Shown here: piece by piece, positions 27,575 to 36,719 of the stretch
Numbering within the stretch: position 1 is the stretch's first letter
Layout of the letters: the number at the start of each line of letters is the position of its first letter
Assembly: GCF_947179115.1 (NCBI RefSeq)
Contig: NZ_CAMXCI010000001.1
Location: forward strand, 992,001-1,056,000
Direction: 5' to 3'
From: Commensalibacter papalotli
GTDB taxonomy: Bacteria > Pseudomonadota > Alphaproteobacteria > Acetobacterales > Acetobacteraceae
Length of the DNA: 64,000 nt
Notes under the pieces: generated by a model
What the model saw: the letters and a program-made list of their open reading frames with translations, nothing else
Database searches by the model: none
What the model was told of the DNA's origin: nothing
Program-made: the position numbers and the translations under genes

Positions 27575-28671
27575 TTTGTATAGACCGTAGGTACAACAGA
27601 AAGTCCTAAAGCCAATGGGATTTTAGGATCTAACCCTTCATCAATCAAAATTTTAACAGGAACACGTTGAACAATTTTAACATAGTTACCCGTTGCATTT
27701 TCAGGAGGAAATGCACTGAACACAGCCCCTGTACCAGCTTGAATAGAATCGATATGACCCTTGAGATTTAAAAATGGATAAGCATCAACATCAATTTTAA
27801 CTTTTTGTCCAGGACGCATATTTGTAATTTGAGTTTCTTTATAATTCGCAATCACCCAAACTTCGGGTTCAACAATAGCCATAATCGATTGGCCTGTTGT
27901 AACATAATTCCCTTGTTCAACATTACGTTTAGAAATCCAACCATCATGAGGTGCCCTAAGCTCGGTCCATCCTAAATTAAGCTCTGCCTGCCTTAATTTA
28001 GCTTCTGCGGCTTCCAGCGCACCTTTTTGTTCATTTATTTGACTATTACTCGTTTGAATATTAGCTTCAACTGGTTCGGCAATTAATAAATTACCTTCTG
28101 CCTTTGTAATTTCTGCTTTAGCTTGATCATAAGCCGCCGTAGAATAATCAATCGCTTGTTGAGTTGTCGCAGCTTTAACAATACTGTGCTGTCTGACATA
28201 TTCTGTTTTAGCTTTAAAGGCCTGAGATTTAGCAATACCCAAATCCCCTTGAGCAACTTTGAGTTGACCTGGATAGTTCTTTTTGGCCACTTCTAACATA
28301 TATTGAGAAGCAATATATTGACCTTGAGCTCTAATTAAATTGCCTTCTGCTTCTTTTTTTGCTGCTTGATAATCTCTAGGGTCAATTTTCAGTAATAACT
28401 GACCTTTATGAACGAACTGGTTATCATTAATTAAAAGGTCAGTTACGTATCCATTAACATGAGGGGCGATATACACAATTCGCCCTGCAGTAAAGGCGTC
28501 ATCTGTATCAATATCATGCCGCGTTAACCACCAATAAATCGCAGCACCAAAAATTAAAATTATAGATAAACAAATAATTATATATTTTTTAAAAGAACGC
28601 TTTTTTTTATTTTGTATATCTTCTGTTGCAGAAGCGGATTGCTGATCCGCCCCTTCCTCCGCATCTGTCAT
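27571..28671 (-). CDS. emrA: EmrA/HlyD-family membrane fusion protein
   Basis: A 366-residue periplasmic adaptor. Residues 1-30 are acidic and cytoplasmic, and one membrane anchor follows (YIIICLSIILIFGAAIYWW, about 30-48). The biotinyl-lipoyl-like domain (GYVTDLLINDNQFVHKGQLL), a coiled-coil hairpin rich in Ala/Lys/Gln (about 105-215) and the beta-barrel (IVEPEVWVIANYKETQI) follow in order. It links EmrB to an outer-membrane channel. AAGGGAAAA precedes the ATG. It is the first gene of the emrAB pair, 60 bases after the ABC exporter gene, which is in the same direction. Confidence 0.94.
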   Translation of the reverse strand: MTDAEEGADQQSASATEDIQNKKKRSFKKYIIICLSIILIFGAAIYWWLTRHDIDTDDAFTAGRIVYIAPHVNGYVTDLLINDNQFVHKGQLLLKIDPRDYQAAKKEAEGNLIRAQGQYIASQYMLEVAKKNYPGQLKVAQGDLGIAKSQAFKAKTEYVRQHSIVKAATTQQAIDYSTAAYDQAKAEITKAEGNLLIAEPVEANIQTSNSQINEQKGALEAAEAKLRQAELNLGWTELRAPHDGWISKRNVEQGNYVTTGQSIMAIVEPEVWVIANYKETQITNMRPGQKVKIDVDAYPFLNLKGHIDSIQAGTGAVFSAFPPENATGNYVKIVQRVPVKILIDEGLDPKIPLALGLSVVPTVYTK

Positions 28672-28731
28672 TTATTTTCCCTTAAGCCTATCACATTTTT
28701 AAAATAAGTATTTAATACATATAATCAAAAA

Positions 28732-30531
28732 TTAACGATTTAAATCCTGAGTTTGAACTAATCTTGCATATAATCCATTATAATCCATTAATGCTTCATG
28801 ATTTCCACACTCTGCGACCAAACCATCATGCATCACAATAATTAAATCAGCAGCACGTACTGTAGATAAACGATGCGCAACAATTAATGTCGTGCGATCT
28901 TTGCGTAACTTTACCAGAGCTTGTTGAACCATATATTCACTTTCTGTATCCAAAGCACTCGTTGCTTCATCTAACAATAATAAACGTGGATTTCGTAATA
29001 AAGCTCTGGCCAAAGCAACACGTTGCCTTTGTCCCCCAGACAATAATTGGCCACCATGTCCTACTCTGGTATTAACTCCTTGAGGCAAATTATGAAGAAA
29101 TGATGTCACCGCAGCTCCATCAAGAACTTGTTGTATTTCCTCTTGTGTTGCTTCAGGTTTCCCTATCAAAATATTTTCTAATACGGACATATCAAATAAT
29201 AATGGGTCCTGAGGAACATAAGCAATTGCAGAACGTAATTCACCCATAGCAATATCACGCAAATCAACACCATCAAAAAGGATGCGCCCTTTTTGTACAT
29301 CATGTAACCTGGGAATCAAAGTTAACGCTGTTGATTTCCCTGCACCAGAAGGCCCTACTAAAGCCACTGTTAGTCCTGGCTCTACATTAAAATCAAGACC
29401 TTGCAAACCCAATTCACGGCCAGGATAAATAAAGTGAACATCCTCGAATTTAATGTTTCCTTGCCCTGCTGGCAAAGGAGTTACCTCTTTTTTATCAATA
29501 ATTTCAATAGGCTCATCAATCATTTTAAAAATACGATCAAGACCAGAAATTCCCTCTTGCATAGCTGCACTCAAAGAGCCCAATGCGCGCAAGGGACGCG
29601 CTGCCAAAAGCAATGCTGCTACAAACCCGGAAAAATCACCTAGCGTGGCGCCACCCATAGCAGCCCGCCAGCCTGCAAACCCTAATACAGCAGCCACGGC
29701 AGTACCACCTAAAACTTCCATAATTGGATCGACTCTGGCTCGACCACTAATAATTTTGAGCGTCGCATCGTAAAGCTGATCAAAAGAATGCCCGGCACGT
29801 TCAATTTCACGCTTTTCCATGCCATAAACACGTACAGTTCTGGCCTGAGCGAAAGTTTCATTCAATAAAGCGGCAGTTTTACCCACTTGTTCTTGCATAT
29901 TACCAGACGCTCTACGAACTCTTTTCCCTAGTTTTTGAATAGGTACCGCAGCAATTGGATATAAAAGAGCCGCAATCAAACTGAGCTCCCAATCCATGTA
30001 AAACATAGAGGCAACTAAACCAACCACGGTGATGCTATCACCAAAAGCATTCACTACTCGGATCATTGCTTCACGAATAGAAAGTGCATCCGTGGTGAAA
30101 CGAGATGCTAGCTGTGCAGGGGCCTCTTTTTCAACCTTGGCAATATCCGTATGAACTAAATGCAAAAACATTTTATTTTGCAAACCACGAATAACAACCA
30201 AAACCAATCCTTGAATAGCCAAGCTTTGGCCATATTGAGAGGCTGCTTTGGCCGCTGTTACGATGACTACCAACAAAGGCACTTGATATAAAATTCGAGG
30301 GTCATTATCCTTAAACATATCAAGGGCACGCTTAATTACTAATGGATATAAAGCCGTTAATCCCGCCATTATAAGTGTTAAAATAATAATGATAACAATA
30401 CGCCTAGGATGAAAACGGATTTCTTCCTTCCATAAACGCTGCATAAAAGGAAAGCTTGGATTATTTCCAAACAATGATGAAAAAAACGGTTTTTTATTTT
30501 TTTTGATTGGTTTTTCTAAAATAGTAGGCAC
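28732..30531 (-). CDS. ABC exporter, MsbA-like (fused membrane and ATPase domains)
   Basis: A 599-residue half-transporter. The N-terminal six-helix ABC membrane domain (about 40-330) is followed by an ATPase with Walker A GPSGAGKST, signature LLSGGQRQRVALARALL, Walker B LLLLDEATSALD and switch VAHRLST. It resembles the MsbA/lipid-flippase group, and many alphaproteobacterial homologues are annotated msbA; export of lipid A is plausible, but a drug or peptide substrate cannot be excluded. The start is GTG, with only a weak AAAG upstream. It lies downstream of the cca gene and upstream of emrAB, all on the minus strand. Confidence 0.9.
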   Translation of the reverse strand: MPTILEKPIKKNKKPFFSSLFGNNPSFPFMQRLWKEEIRFHPRRIVIIIILTLIMAGLTALYPLVIKRALDMFKDNDPRILYQVPLLVVIVTAAKAASQYGQSLAIQGLVLVVIRGLQNKMFLHLVHTDIAKVEKEAPAQLASRFTTDALSIREAMIRVVNAFGDSITVVGLVASMFYMDWELSLIAALLYPIAAVPIQKLGKRVRRASGNMQEQVGKTAALLNETFAQARTVRVYGMEKREIERAGHSFDQLYDATLKIISGRARVDPIMEVLGGTAVAAVLGFAGWRAAMGGATLGDFSGFVAALLLAARPLRALGSLSAAMQEGISGLDRIFKMIDEPIEIIDKKEVTPLPAGQGNIKFEDVHFIYPGRELGLQGLDFNVEPGLTVALVGPSGAGKSTALTLIPRLHDVQKGRILFDGVDLRDIAMGELRSAIAYVPQDPLLFDMSVLENILIGKPEATQEEIQQVLDGAAVTSFLHNLPQGVNTRVGHGGQLLSGGQRQRVALARALLRNPRLLLLDEATSALDTESEYMVQQALVKLRKDRTTLIVAHRLSTVRAADLIIVMHDGLVAECGNHEALMDYNGLYARLVQTQDLNR

Positions 30532-30621
30532 TATATATTTTCTTTAAAATTACAAAAATAATCGTATATCACGATATCATCGTTCTTTATTTAACCCATT
30601 TAGCAACAAGAATTAAACGTT

Positions 30622-31815
30622 TTAATTTATTCTTTTATCTCTGTGGCTTTTAAACCACTTTAAACACTCTTGTTGATCTGCATAGCAACCATGATGCAAC
30701 CACCATTCTTGTATTGTTTTTAAAGCTTTTCCTATATCAGGACCTGGTTGAATACCAATATTAATTAAATCCTGCCCCATAACGGGAAAAATAGGCTGTT
30801 CCATATCCATCAAAGAGTGCCGCCATAAACTCCAAGTTTGCGATTTATTATGAGACGGCATGGTTTGTAGCAACCAACTTTTCCCTATAAGTAATTCCAA
30901 ATCATATTTAGTACGCAATTGTCTTTTTTGAATTTCAGTATTCAAAGGATCAATCTCATAATCTTTTTGCAATCCCCATAATAACTTTTCTTGTTTACGT
31001 GATAACCGCAATTTCTTAGCAACCACTTGACTGGAAGCTGTAACTAATCCAGCCAGTCGCAAGACCGCTTGAGGGGGAGCTCCAATCTGAACAAATTTTT
31101 GAAAAAAAAACAAATTATAACCAAAGGGCATTAACTCAGGCAAAACATCATACTGATCCATCATTCCTATAATTTGATCAGCAATCGGTCCCATTAGAAT
31201 CTTTTGTAATTCTGACCATACACGTTCCGCGGACAAGTTTGAGATTAAACTATTTAAAGATTGAATGGCAGTAATGGCTTCACTATCAGGTTTTCCCTTA
31301 CCATATCGCGCGTAAAAACGAAAAAAACGTAATATACGTAAAACATCTTCTTGGATCCGCTCCTTAGCATTACCAATAAAGCGAATAATGCCAGCTTTTA
31401 AATCTGCTTGCCCATGATGGAAATCCCAAATATGGCCCTCTTTATCACAATACATCGCGTTAATCGTAAAGTCTCTACGTGCGGCATCTTCTTCCCAACT
31501 ATTACTCCAAACAACCTGAGCGTGACGACCATCTGTCACAACATCTTTACGTAAAGTCGTAATTTCATACGGGCAATGATTGATCACCGCAGTAACAGTC
31601 CCATGTGATAATCCTGTCGGAATCACAGAAATACCTTTATTTTTCAAAGTCTCCATCACTTTTTCAGGAGGCTCGGAAGTGGCAAGATCAATATCAGCAA
31701 TAGGTTTGTTTGCCAACAAATCTCTGACAACTCCCCCCACCAAGCGCGCATCGGGCAAAGAATTCCATATTTGATTTAAATCATCTAAGCATGGTATTTT
31801 CTCTATGATACCCAT
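30622..31815 (-). CDS. cca: CCA tRNA nucleotidyltransferase / poly(A) polymerase family
   Basis: A 397-residue class II nucleotidyltransferase. The head carries LVGGVVRDLL (residues 25-34) and the catalytic DxD pair Asp41/Asp43 in IADIDLAT. The third-acid region RRDFTINAMYCD and the RNA-binding part ILRFFRFYARYGKG follow. The likely role is adding or repairing the 3' CCA of tRNAs. No HD domain is evident, as in many alphaproteobacterial forms. It is divergent from moxR, an arrangement common in this class. Confidence 0.93.
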   Translation of the reverse strand: MGIIEKIPCLDDLNQIWNSLPDARLVGGVVRDLLANKPIADIDLATSEPPEKVMETLKNKGISVIPTGLSHGTVTAVINHCPYEITTLRKDVVTDGRHAQVVWSNSWEEDAARRDFTINAMYCDKEGHIWDFHHGQADLKAGIIRFIGNAKERIQEDVLRILRFFRFYARYGKGKPDSEAITAIQSLNSLISNLSAERVWSELQKILMGPIADQIIGMMDQYDVLPELMPFGYNLFFFQKFVQIGAPPQAVLRLAGLVTASSQVVAKKLRLSRKQEKLLWGLQKDYEIDPLNTEIQKRQLRTKYDLELLIGKSWLLQTMPSHNKSQTWSLWRHSLMDMEQPIFPVMGQDLINIGIQPGPDIGKALKTIQEWWLHHGCYADQQECLKWFKSHRDKRIN

Positions 31816-31960
31816 TTCATAGCCTTTTTCATCAAAAAATTCGTTTTTATATATAAATATAACTAAAATATTTTACAAAACTTGCAGTATGCTCATACAA
31901 TCTTTTATACTGCAACCGAGTAGATCTTTGTTATACTTTTATCTTCAATCTTAACCCTTT

Positions 31961-32995
31961 ATGATGCACATGACCTCTTTAGACAATAATTCTATGAATG
32001 CCGAGCACCTTCCCCTTACCTCTGATGATATACAGCTGGCAGATGAGTTGGCTCCACATCTAGCCAATATCATTACCGAAACAAGCCGCGTTATTTTCGG
32101 ACAACAAGAAGAAATAAAGCAAATCCTCGCCAGTGTTTTAAGTGGAGGACATGCTTTATTAGTGGGTGCACCTGGTCTTGGCAAAACCAAATTGGTCAGC
32201 ACTTTGGCAACGGTAATGGGGTTATCTGCCAAACGCGTTCAATTTACACCCGACCTCATGCCTGCGGATATCACAGGAAGTGAAATCTTAGACGAAGATT
32301 CTGAAGGCAAACGCAGTTTTCGCTTTGTTCCTGGCCCTGTATTTTGTCAGCTTTTAATGGCTGATGAAATTAACCGTGCCAGCCCCAGAACCCAATCTGC
32401 TTTGCTTCAGGCTATGCAAGAAAAATATATATCTATTGCTGGCAAAGATTATTCTTTACCAAAACCATTTCATGTATTGGCAACACAAAATCCAATTGAG
32501 CAAGAAGGCACCTATCCTCTACCCGAAGCACAATTAGATCGCTTCATGGTGCAAGTAAACTTGGGTTACCCTGATCAACAAACTGAAAAAGCCATGTTAT
32601 TGGCAACCACAGGAGATCACGAAACTCAAGCACAACAAGTTATGACCCCAGAAATGTTAATCAAAACACAATCTTTGGTCAGACGCTTACCCATTGGTGA
32701 AAATTTAGTTAATAGTATTCTTAATCTAGTACGTAACGCTCGCCCAGAAACCAGTGATGATCCCTTTATTCAACAAAATATTGCTTGGGGCCCAGGATCC
32801 AGAGCTGCTCAGGCTTTGGTCTTATTATTACGTGCTCGTGCCTTACTTGATGGACGTTTAGCACCTAATCACGAAGATCTGGTCGCATTAGCCCCTGCTG
32901 TTTTAAGGCATCGTATTGCACTCACATTTGCAGCCAGGGCAGAGAATATACAGTTGAATGATATTATCCAAACTCTTTTGCAAAAAGCGATTTAA
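31961..32995 (+). CDS. MoxR-family AAA+ ATPase
   Basis: A 344-residue AAA+ protein. Walker A is GAPGLGKTK (residues 69-77), Walker B LLMADEINRA and the sensor region HVLATQNPIEQEGTYPLPEAQLDRFM. MoxR proteins act as chaperone-like ATPases on VWA-domain partners, and two VWA-type proteins are encoded just downstream. The start is ambiguous (ATG at 31961, 31964 or 31970) and no clear Shine-Dalgarno is visible. Its stop overlaps the next start (TAATG), so the operon is coupled. Confidence 0.95.
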   Translation: MMHMTSLDNNSMNAEHLPLTSDDIQLADELAPHLANIITETSRVIFGQQEEIKQILASVLSGGHALLVGAPGLGKTKLVSTLATVMGLSAKRVQFTPDLMPADITGSEILDEDSEGKRSFRFVPGPVFCQLLMADEINRASPRTQSALLQAMQEKYISIAGKDYSLPKPFHVLATQNPIEQEGTYPLPEAQLDRFMVQVNLGYPDQQTEKAMLLATTGDHETQAQQVMTPEMLIKTQSLVRRLPIGENLVNSILNLVRNARPETSDDPFIQQNIAWGPGSRAAQALVLLLRARALLDGRLAPNHEDLVALAPAVLRHRIALTFAARAENIQLNDIIQTLLQKAI

Positions 32996-33990
32996 TGATG
33001 GTGGAGCGCTCTTGGTGGTCGCAAATTTTACAAATAAAGTCTAATAAAAAATCGCAAAGATCGCCTCTTGCTTCTGCACAGCAATCGCATGAGCCCTCCC
33101 TTACGTCTATTGTTCCCTCGTCCGAACATTTAGCACATACTTTACCTGATTTATTATTGGCTTCTCATAAAATTGCCCGAAGTGTTCTTGCAGGCAGTCA
33201 TGGCTGTAAACGTGCTGGGCAAGGCAGCCAATTTTGGCAATATCGTCATGCTTTACCTGGGGAATCAATTCAAACGATTGATTGGCGCAAATCTGCCCAA
33301 AGTAATAAAGCCTATGTCAAAGAAACAGAAGAAGAAAATACTCAAACTTTATATTTATGGTGTGATGTATCAGGATCTATGCATTGGCGATCCAGGCAAG
33401 ATTTACCTACCAAACAAAACAGAGCTTTTTTATTGGGATTAACCCTGAGTTCTTTATTACTTAATGGTGGAGAACGTGTCAGATTATTACTGCCCAATCA
33501 GCAAATTAATGGCTTTCGAGGCACGCACCAGCTTTACCCACTTGCGGAGCAGTTAACACAATCTAACAGTTTTTCCTCTACCAGCCCTTTTCCAATGCCA
33601 GAGCAAGTTTCACCACATGCTTGGACGGTATTAATCAGCGATTTTTTATACCCTTATGATCAACTTGCGAACTTCTTGAAGAAAATGGCCGAGCGTCCCA
33701 GCCATCTTTTGTTAATACTAGTCGCTGACCCTGCCGAAAAAACACTTCCCTTCAAAGGGCGTATTGAATTTAGGGGGTTGGAGGGCGAAGAAGGATTGAT
33801 TTTATCCAATAATGCACAATCCTCAAGTGATTACGAAACGTTATGGGCTGAGCATCAAAAAAAGCTTAAAAATCTCAGCCAAAATGCAGGTATTCCCTTA
33901 TTGTATGATTTCTCTGATCAACATGCTGCTCAAACTTTATTGCAAGCATGGAATATTTTATCAAATAAAACCAACCCAAGATTAACATGA
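32995..33990 (+). CDS. DUF58 domain protein (VWA-like)
   Basis: A 331-residue protein. The DUF58 signature is seen in SQFWQYRHALPGESIQTIDWRKSA in two parts (residues 78-101). A MIDAS-type DVSGSM (124-129) in the following VWA fold can bind a divalent metal. No membrane helices or signal peptide are evident, so it probably works in the cytoplasm with MoxR. It overlaps moxR by one base and the next gene by four (ATGA). The MoxR-DUF58 pairing is conserved across bacteria; the process served is not firmly known. Confidence 0.9.
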   Translation: MMVERSWWSQILQIKSNKKSQRSPLASAQQSHEPSLTSIVPSSEHLAHTLPDLLLASHKIARSVLAGSHGCKRAGQGSQFWQYRHALPGESIQTIDWRKSAQSNKAYVKETEEENTQTLYLWCDVSGSMHWRSRQDLPTKQNRAFLLGLTLSSLLLNGGERVRLLLPNQQINGFRGTHQLYPLAEQLTQSNSFSSTSPFPMPEQVSPHAWTVLISDFLYPYDQLANFLKKMAERPSHLLLILVADPAEKTLPFKGRIEFRGLEGEEGLILSNNAQSSSDYETLWAEHQKKLKNLSQNAGIPLLYDFSDQHAAQTLLQAWNILSNKTNPRLT

Positions 33991-36719
33991 TCTTTCTTAG
34001 CCCCTACCTCTTATTCGCACTTTTATTACTTCCTTTAATTTGGTTCTTTTTACGAGCAACCCCACCTCGTCCCAAAGCCCAATCTTTCCCACCTATTCGA
34101 TTGTTACATCAATTACAAACCAAAGTTCAAGAATCAGTTCATGCGCCTTGGTGGTTAATACTAATGCGATTGCTTGCTGTAGCGTTACTTATTTTTGGGC
34201 TGGCAAGACCTGTATTTCCATCCAAGGATTTATCGATCCAACATTCCAAAGAACCTATTTTATTAATAATTGATAACGGATGGGCTTCGGCACCTCAATG
34301 GCAACATTTTTTAAATAATGCGTCACAAATTTTAACGCAGGCTCAACAAAAAAATACACCTGTGCATTTGTTATTAACAGCTCATGATGAACAAAATAAC
34401 GCACTAATCATTAAACCATTATCCGCCAACACCAGCTCTTCAGTGCAATTTAACCCTTTACATCCAATGCCTTGGTCTGTTGATCATCAAAAAGCTGCTG
34501 ACCTTATTCAAAACGCATCCCATTATAAAACGATCTATTATCTTACAGATGGAATTGAACATCCTCAGGATCAACTGTTTCAAAAAATCATAACAAAAAA
34601 CTCTAATCTTTATGAAATACGCCCTCAAGAGGGAAATTTATCGCCGATCTTGTTAACGAAAAATACACAGACTCAAAATGGGTTCAAGCAATCCATTACG
34701 CTCCTATCCCAAGCGCTTCCTCAAGAAATGACCATGCAAGCTTTTACGCAACAGGGTGAATTAATCACAACGATCAAAAAGATCATACCAGCACATACAA
34801 CCAAGGCCGATATTGAATTTACTTTGCCCTTAGAAGCACGTAATAAAATCGATTACATACAAATTGCCAATCATACTGGGGCTGGCAGTATTTATCTACT
34901 TGATGAGCGTGATCGTAAACATATTATCGGCTTTATTTCTAGCTCAAATAATACCAACACACCGTTCACGGGGTCTTTATATTACCTTAAGAAAGCCTTG
35001 GAGCCGCTTGGAGAAATAAAAGAAGGTTCTGTTCACGAATTACTAACGCAACCTTTATCCGTGCTTGTTGCCCCAGATACTGTTTTTTCCGATCCCAAAA
35101 CTGAAAAAGAACTGCAACAATGGGTAGAAAAAGGAGGCATGTTGATCCGTTTTTCTGGAGACATTTTGGCAGGCAGTGCTTTGAATCAACAAGAAACACT
35201 TTTAATCCCCTTGCCTATGTTACAAGGAGCCAGAGAACTTGGCGGTGCTATGACGTGGGAAAAACCCCAAAAAATCGCGCCTTTTCCCAAAGAATCTCCA
35301 TTTAATGGACTGAACATCCCTAAGGATGTCACCATTAGTAAACAAGTTCTAGTTAAACCTGCTCTTGATAATGATCAATATGTATGGGCGAAGCTAGAGG
35401 ATGGAACGCCTTTGGTTACCCACCGCTCGACTGGTAAAGGACAGGTTATATTATTTCATACGAATAGCACACCAGATTGGTCTTCGTTACCTTTATCTAG
35501 CCTGTTTGAAGATATGTTAAATCGTCTAATTCAAATCTCTTTTGGCGTGCAATCTACACAAGCAGGAGAAATATTAAATCCAATCTTAATGTTAAATGGC
35601 AATGGATCGTTACAAGCTCCTACGCCTTATGCCAAAGCACTTTCTTTTGAAGCATTGCAAAAAGCAACCATTTCCCCCGAACATCCTCCTGGATTATATG
35701 GAAATAACGGCACAACTGTTGCTTTTAATCTGGGAGAGCATATACCTGATTTAAAAGCTTCAGCTCCTATTGGTAAGGTCATCAATTTAGGAACTGTGTC
35801 TTTATCTTATACGCTGGGCAGCCTATTTATTGTCCTCAGTATTGCTTTGTTCTTGCTTGATGTTTTAGTGAGTTTATTTCTACGAGGATATTTAAGAAAA
35901 ACCACAGCAGCAAGCTCAATGACAATCATTGCTTTGTGCTGTTTAAGCTTTCATGGGTTTGCACAAACCCCCTCATCTGTTCCTGATGCAGCCCTGCATA
36001 CCAGATTGGCTTATATTCATACTTCGGATCCAACAATTAATGCTGCTTCAAAGCAAGGACTTGAAGGTCTATCTAAATTTATCAATGAAAGAACTTCTTT
36101 ACAATTAGCCAGCCCACAAGAGGTTGATCCAAGCAAAGATAATCTGGCCTTTTACCCTATTCTCTATTGGCCTATTACAGCGGATATTCAGCCTAATCCA
36201 CAACGTAATGATGCGCTAAATGATTATATTGCTCATGGTGGATTATTGGTTTTAGATACACAAGGCCATGATTCCAATTCGTCCATTGAACCATCGCATG
36301 CGGATCAATTTGCAGGAGAAGCCTCTGGCACATCACAAGCCCTGAAAATTGCAACTGAAGGTCTAAAAATCCCTGCATTATCACGTTTATCAGACAAAGA
36401 CCTTCTCAGTAGAACTTTTTATATTTTACATGAATTTCCTGGACGTTATAATGCTATGCCTGTTTGGATCGCGCAAAGTAATCCTTTGGTCAATGATGGT
36501 GTAAGTTCTGTCATCGTTGGAGAAAATGATTGGGCACATGCTTGGGCTGTTAACCCAGATGCATCCCATACTTATCCCATTTTCCCCAATACCGAGGAAC
36601 AGCGCAATTTGAGTTTTCGTTTTGGTTTAAATCTGGTCATGTACGCCTTAACAGGCAGTTATAAAGCCGATCAAGTCCATGTTTCTGCTTTGCTAAAGCA
36701 ATTAGGAAAACAACAATAA
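33987..36719 (+). CDS. BatA-like / DUF4159 domain membrane protein
   Basis: A 910-residue protein. The N-terminus has two membrane helices (about 3-22 and 56-77) of the BatA aerotolerance type with an intervening RPKAQSFPPIRLL. A degenerate VWA-like region follows (LLIIDNGWAS has no DxSxS), then a GATase-like region (about 330-500, WVEKGGMLIRFSG) and a membrane stretch (about 605-660). A C-terminal DUF4159 domain begins at LHTRLAYIHTSDP (about 670-895) and includes YIAHGGLLVLDTQG. The large middle and end parts probably sit in the periplasm. Coupled by four-base overlap upstream and one-base overlap downstream. Function unknown; envelope maintenance is inferred. Confidence 0.88.
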   Translation: MIFLSPYLLFALLLLPLIWFFLRATPPRPKAQSFPPIRLLHQLQTKVQESVHAPWWLILMRLLAVALLIFGLARPVFPSKDLSIQHSKEPILLIIDNGWASAPQWQHFLNNASQILTQAQQKNTPVHLLLTAHDEQNNALIIKPLSANTSSSVQFNPLHPMPWSVDHQKAADLIQNASHYKTIYYLTDGIEHPQDQLFQKIITKNSNLYEIRPQEGNLSPILLTKNTQTQNGFKQSITLLSQALPQEMTMQAFTQQGELITTIKKIIPAHTTKADIEFTLPLEARNKIDYIQIANHTGAGSIYLLDERDRKHIIGFISSSNNTNTPFTGSLYYLKKALEPLGEIKEGSVHELLTQPLSVLVAPDTVFSDPKTEKELQQWVEKGGMLIRFSGDILAGSALNQQETLLIPLPMLQGARELGGAMTWEKPQKIAPFPKESPFNGLNIPKDVTISKQVLVKPALDNDQYVWAKLEDGTPLVTHRSTGKGQVILFHTNSTPDWSSLPLSSLFEDMLNRLIQISFGVQSTQAGEILNPILMLNGNGSLQAPTPYAKALSFEALQKATISPEHPPGLYGNNGTTVAFNLGEHIPDLKASAPIGKVINLGTVSLSYTLGSLFIVLSIALFLLDVLVSLFLRGYLRKTTAASSMTIIALCCLSFHGFAQTPSSVPDAALHTRLAYIHTSDPTINAASKQGLEGLSKFINERTSLQLASPQEVDPSKDNLAFYPILYWPITADIQPNPQRNDALNDYIAHGGLLVLDTQGHDSNSSIEPSHADQFAGEASGTSQALKIATEGLKIPALSRLSDKDLLSRTFYILHEFPGRYNAMPVWIAQSNPLVNDGVSSVIVGENDWAHAWAVNPDASHTYPIFPNTEEQRNLSFRFGLNLVMYALTGSYKADQVHVSALLKQLGKQQ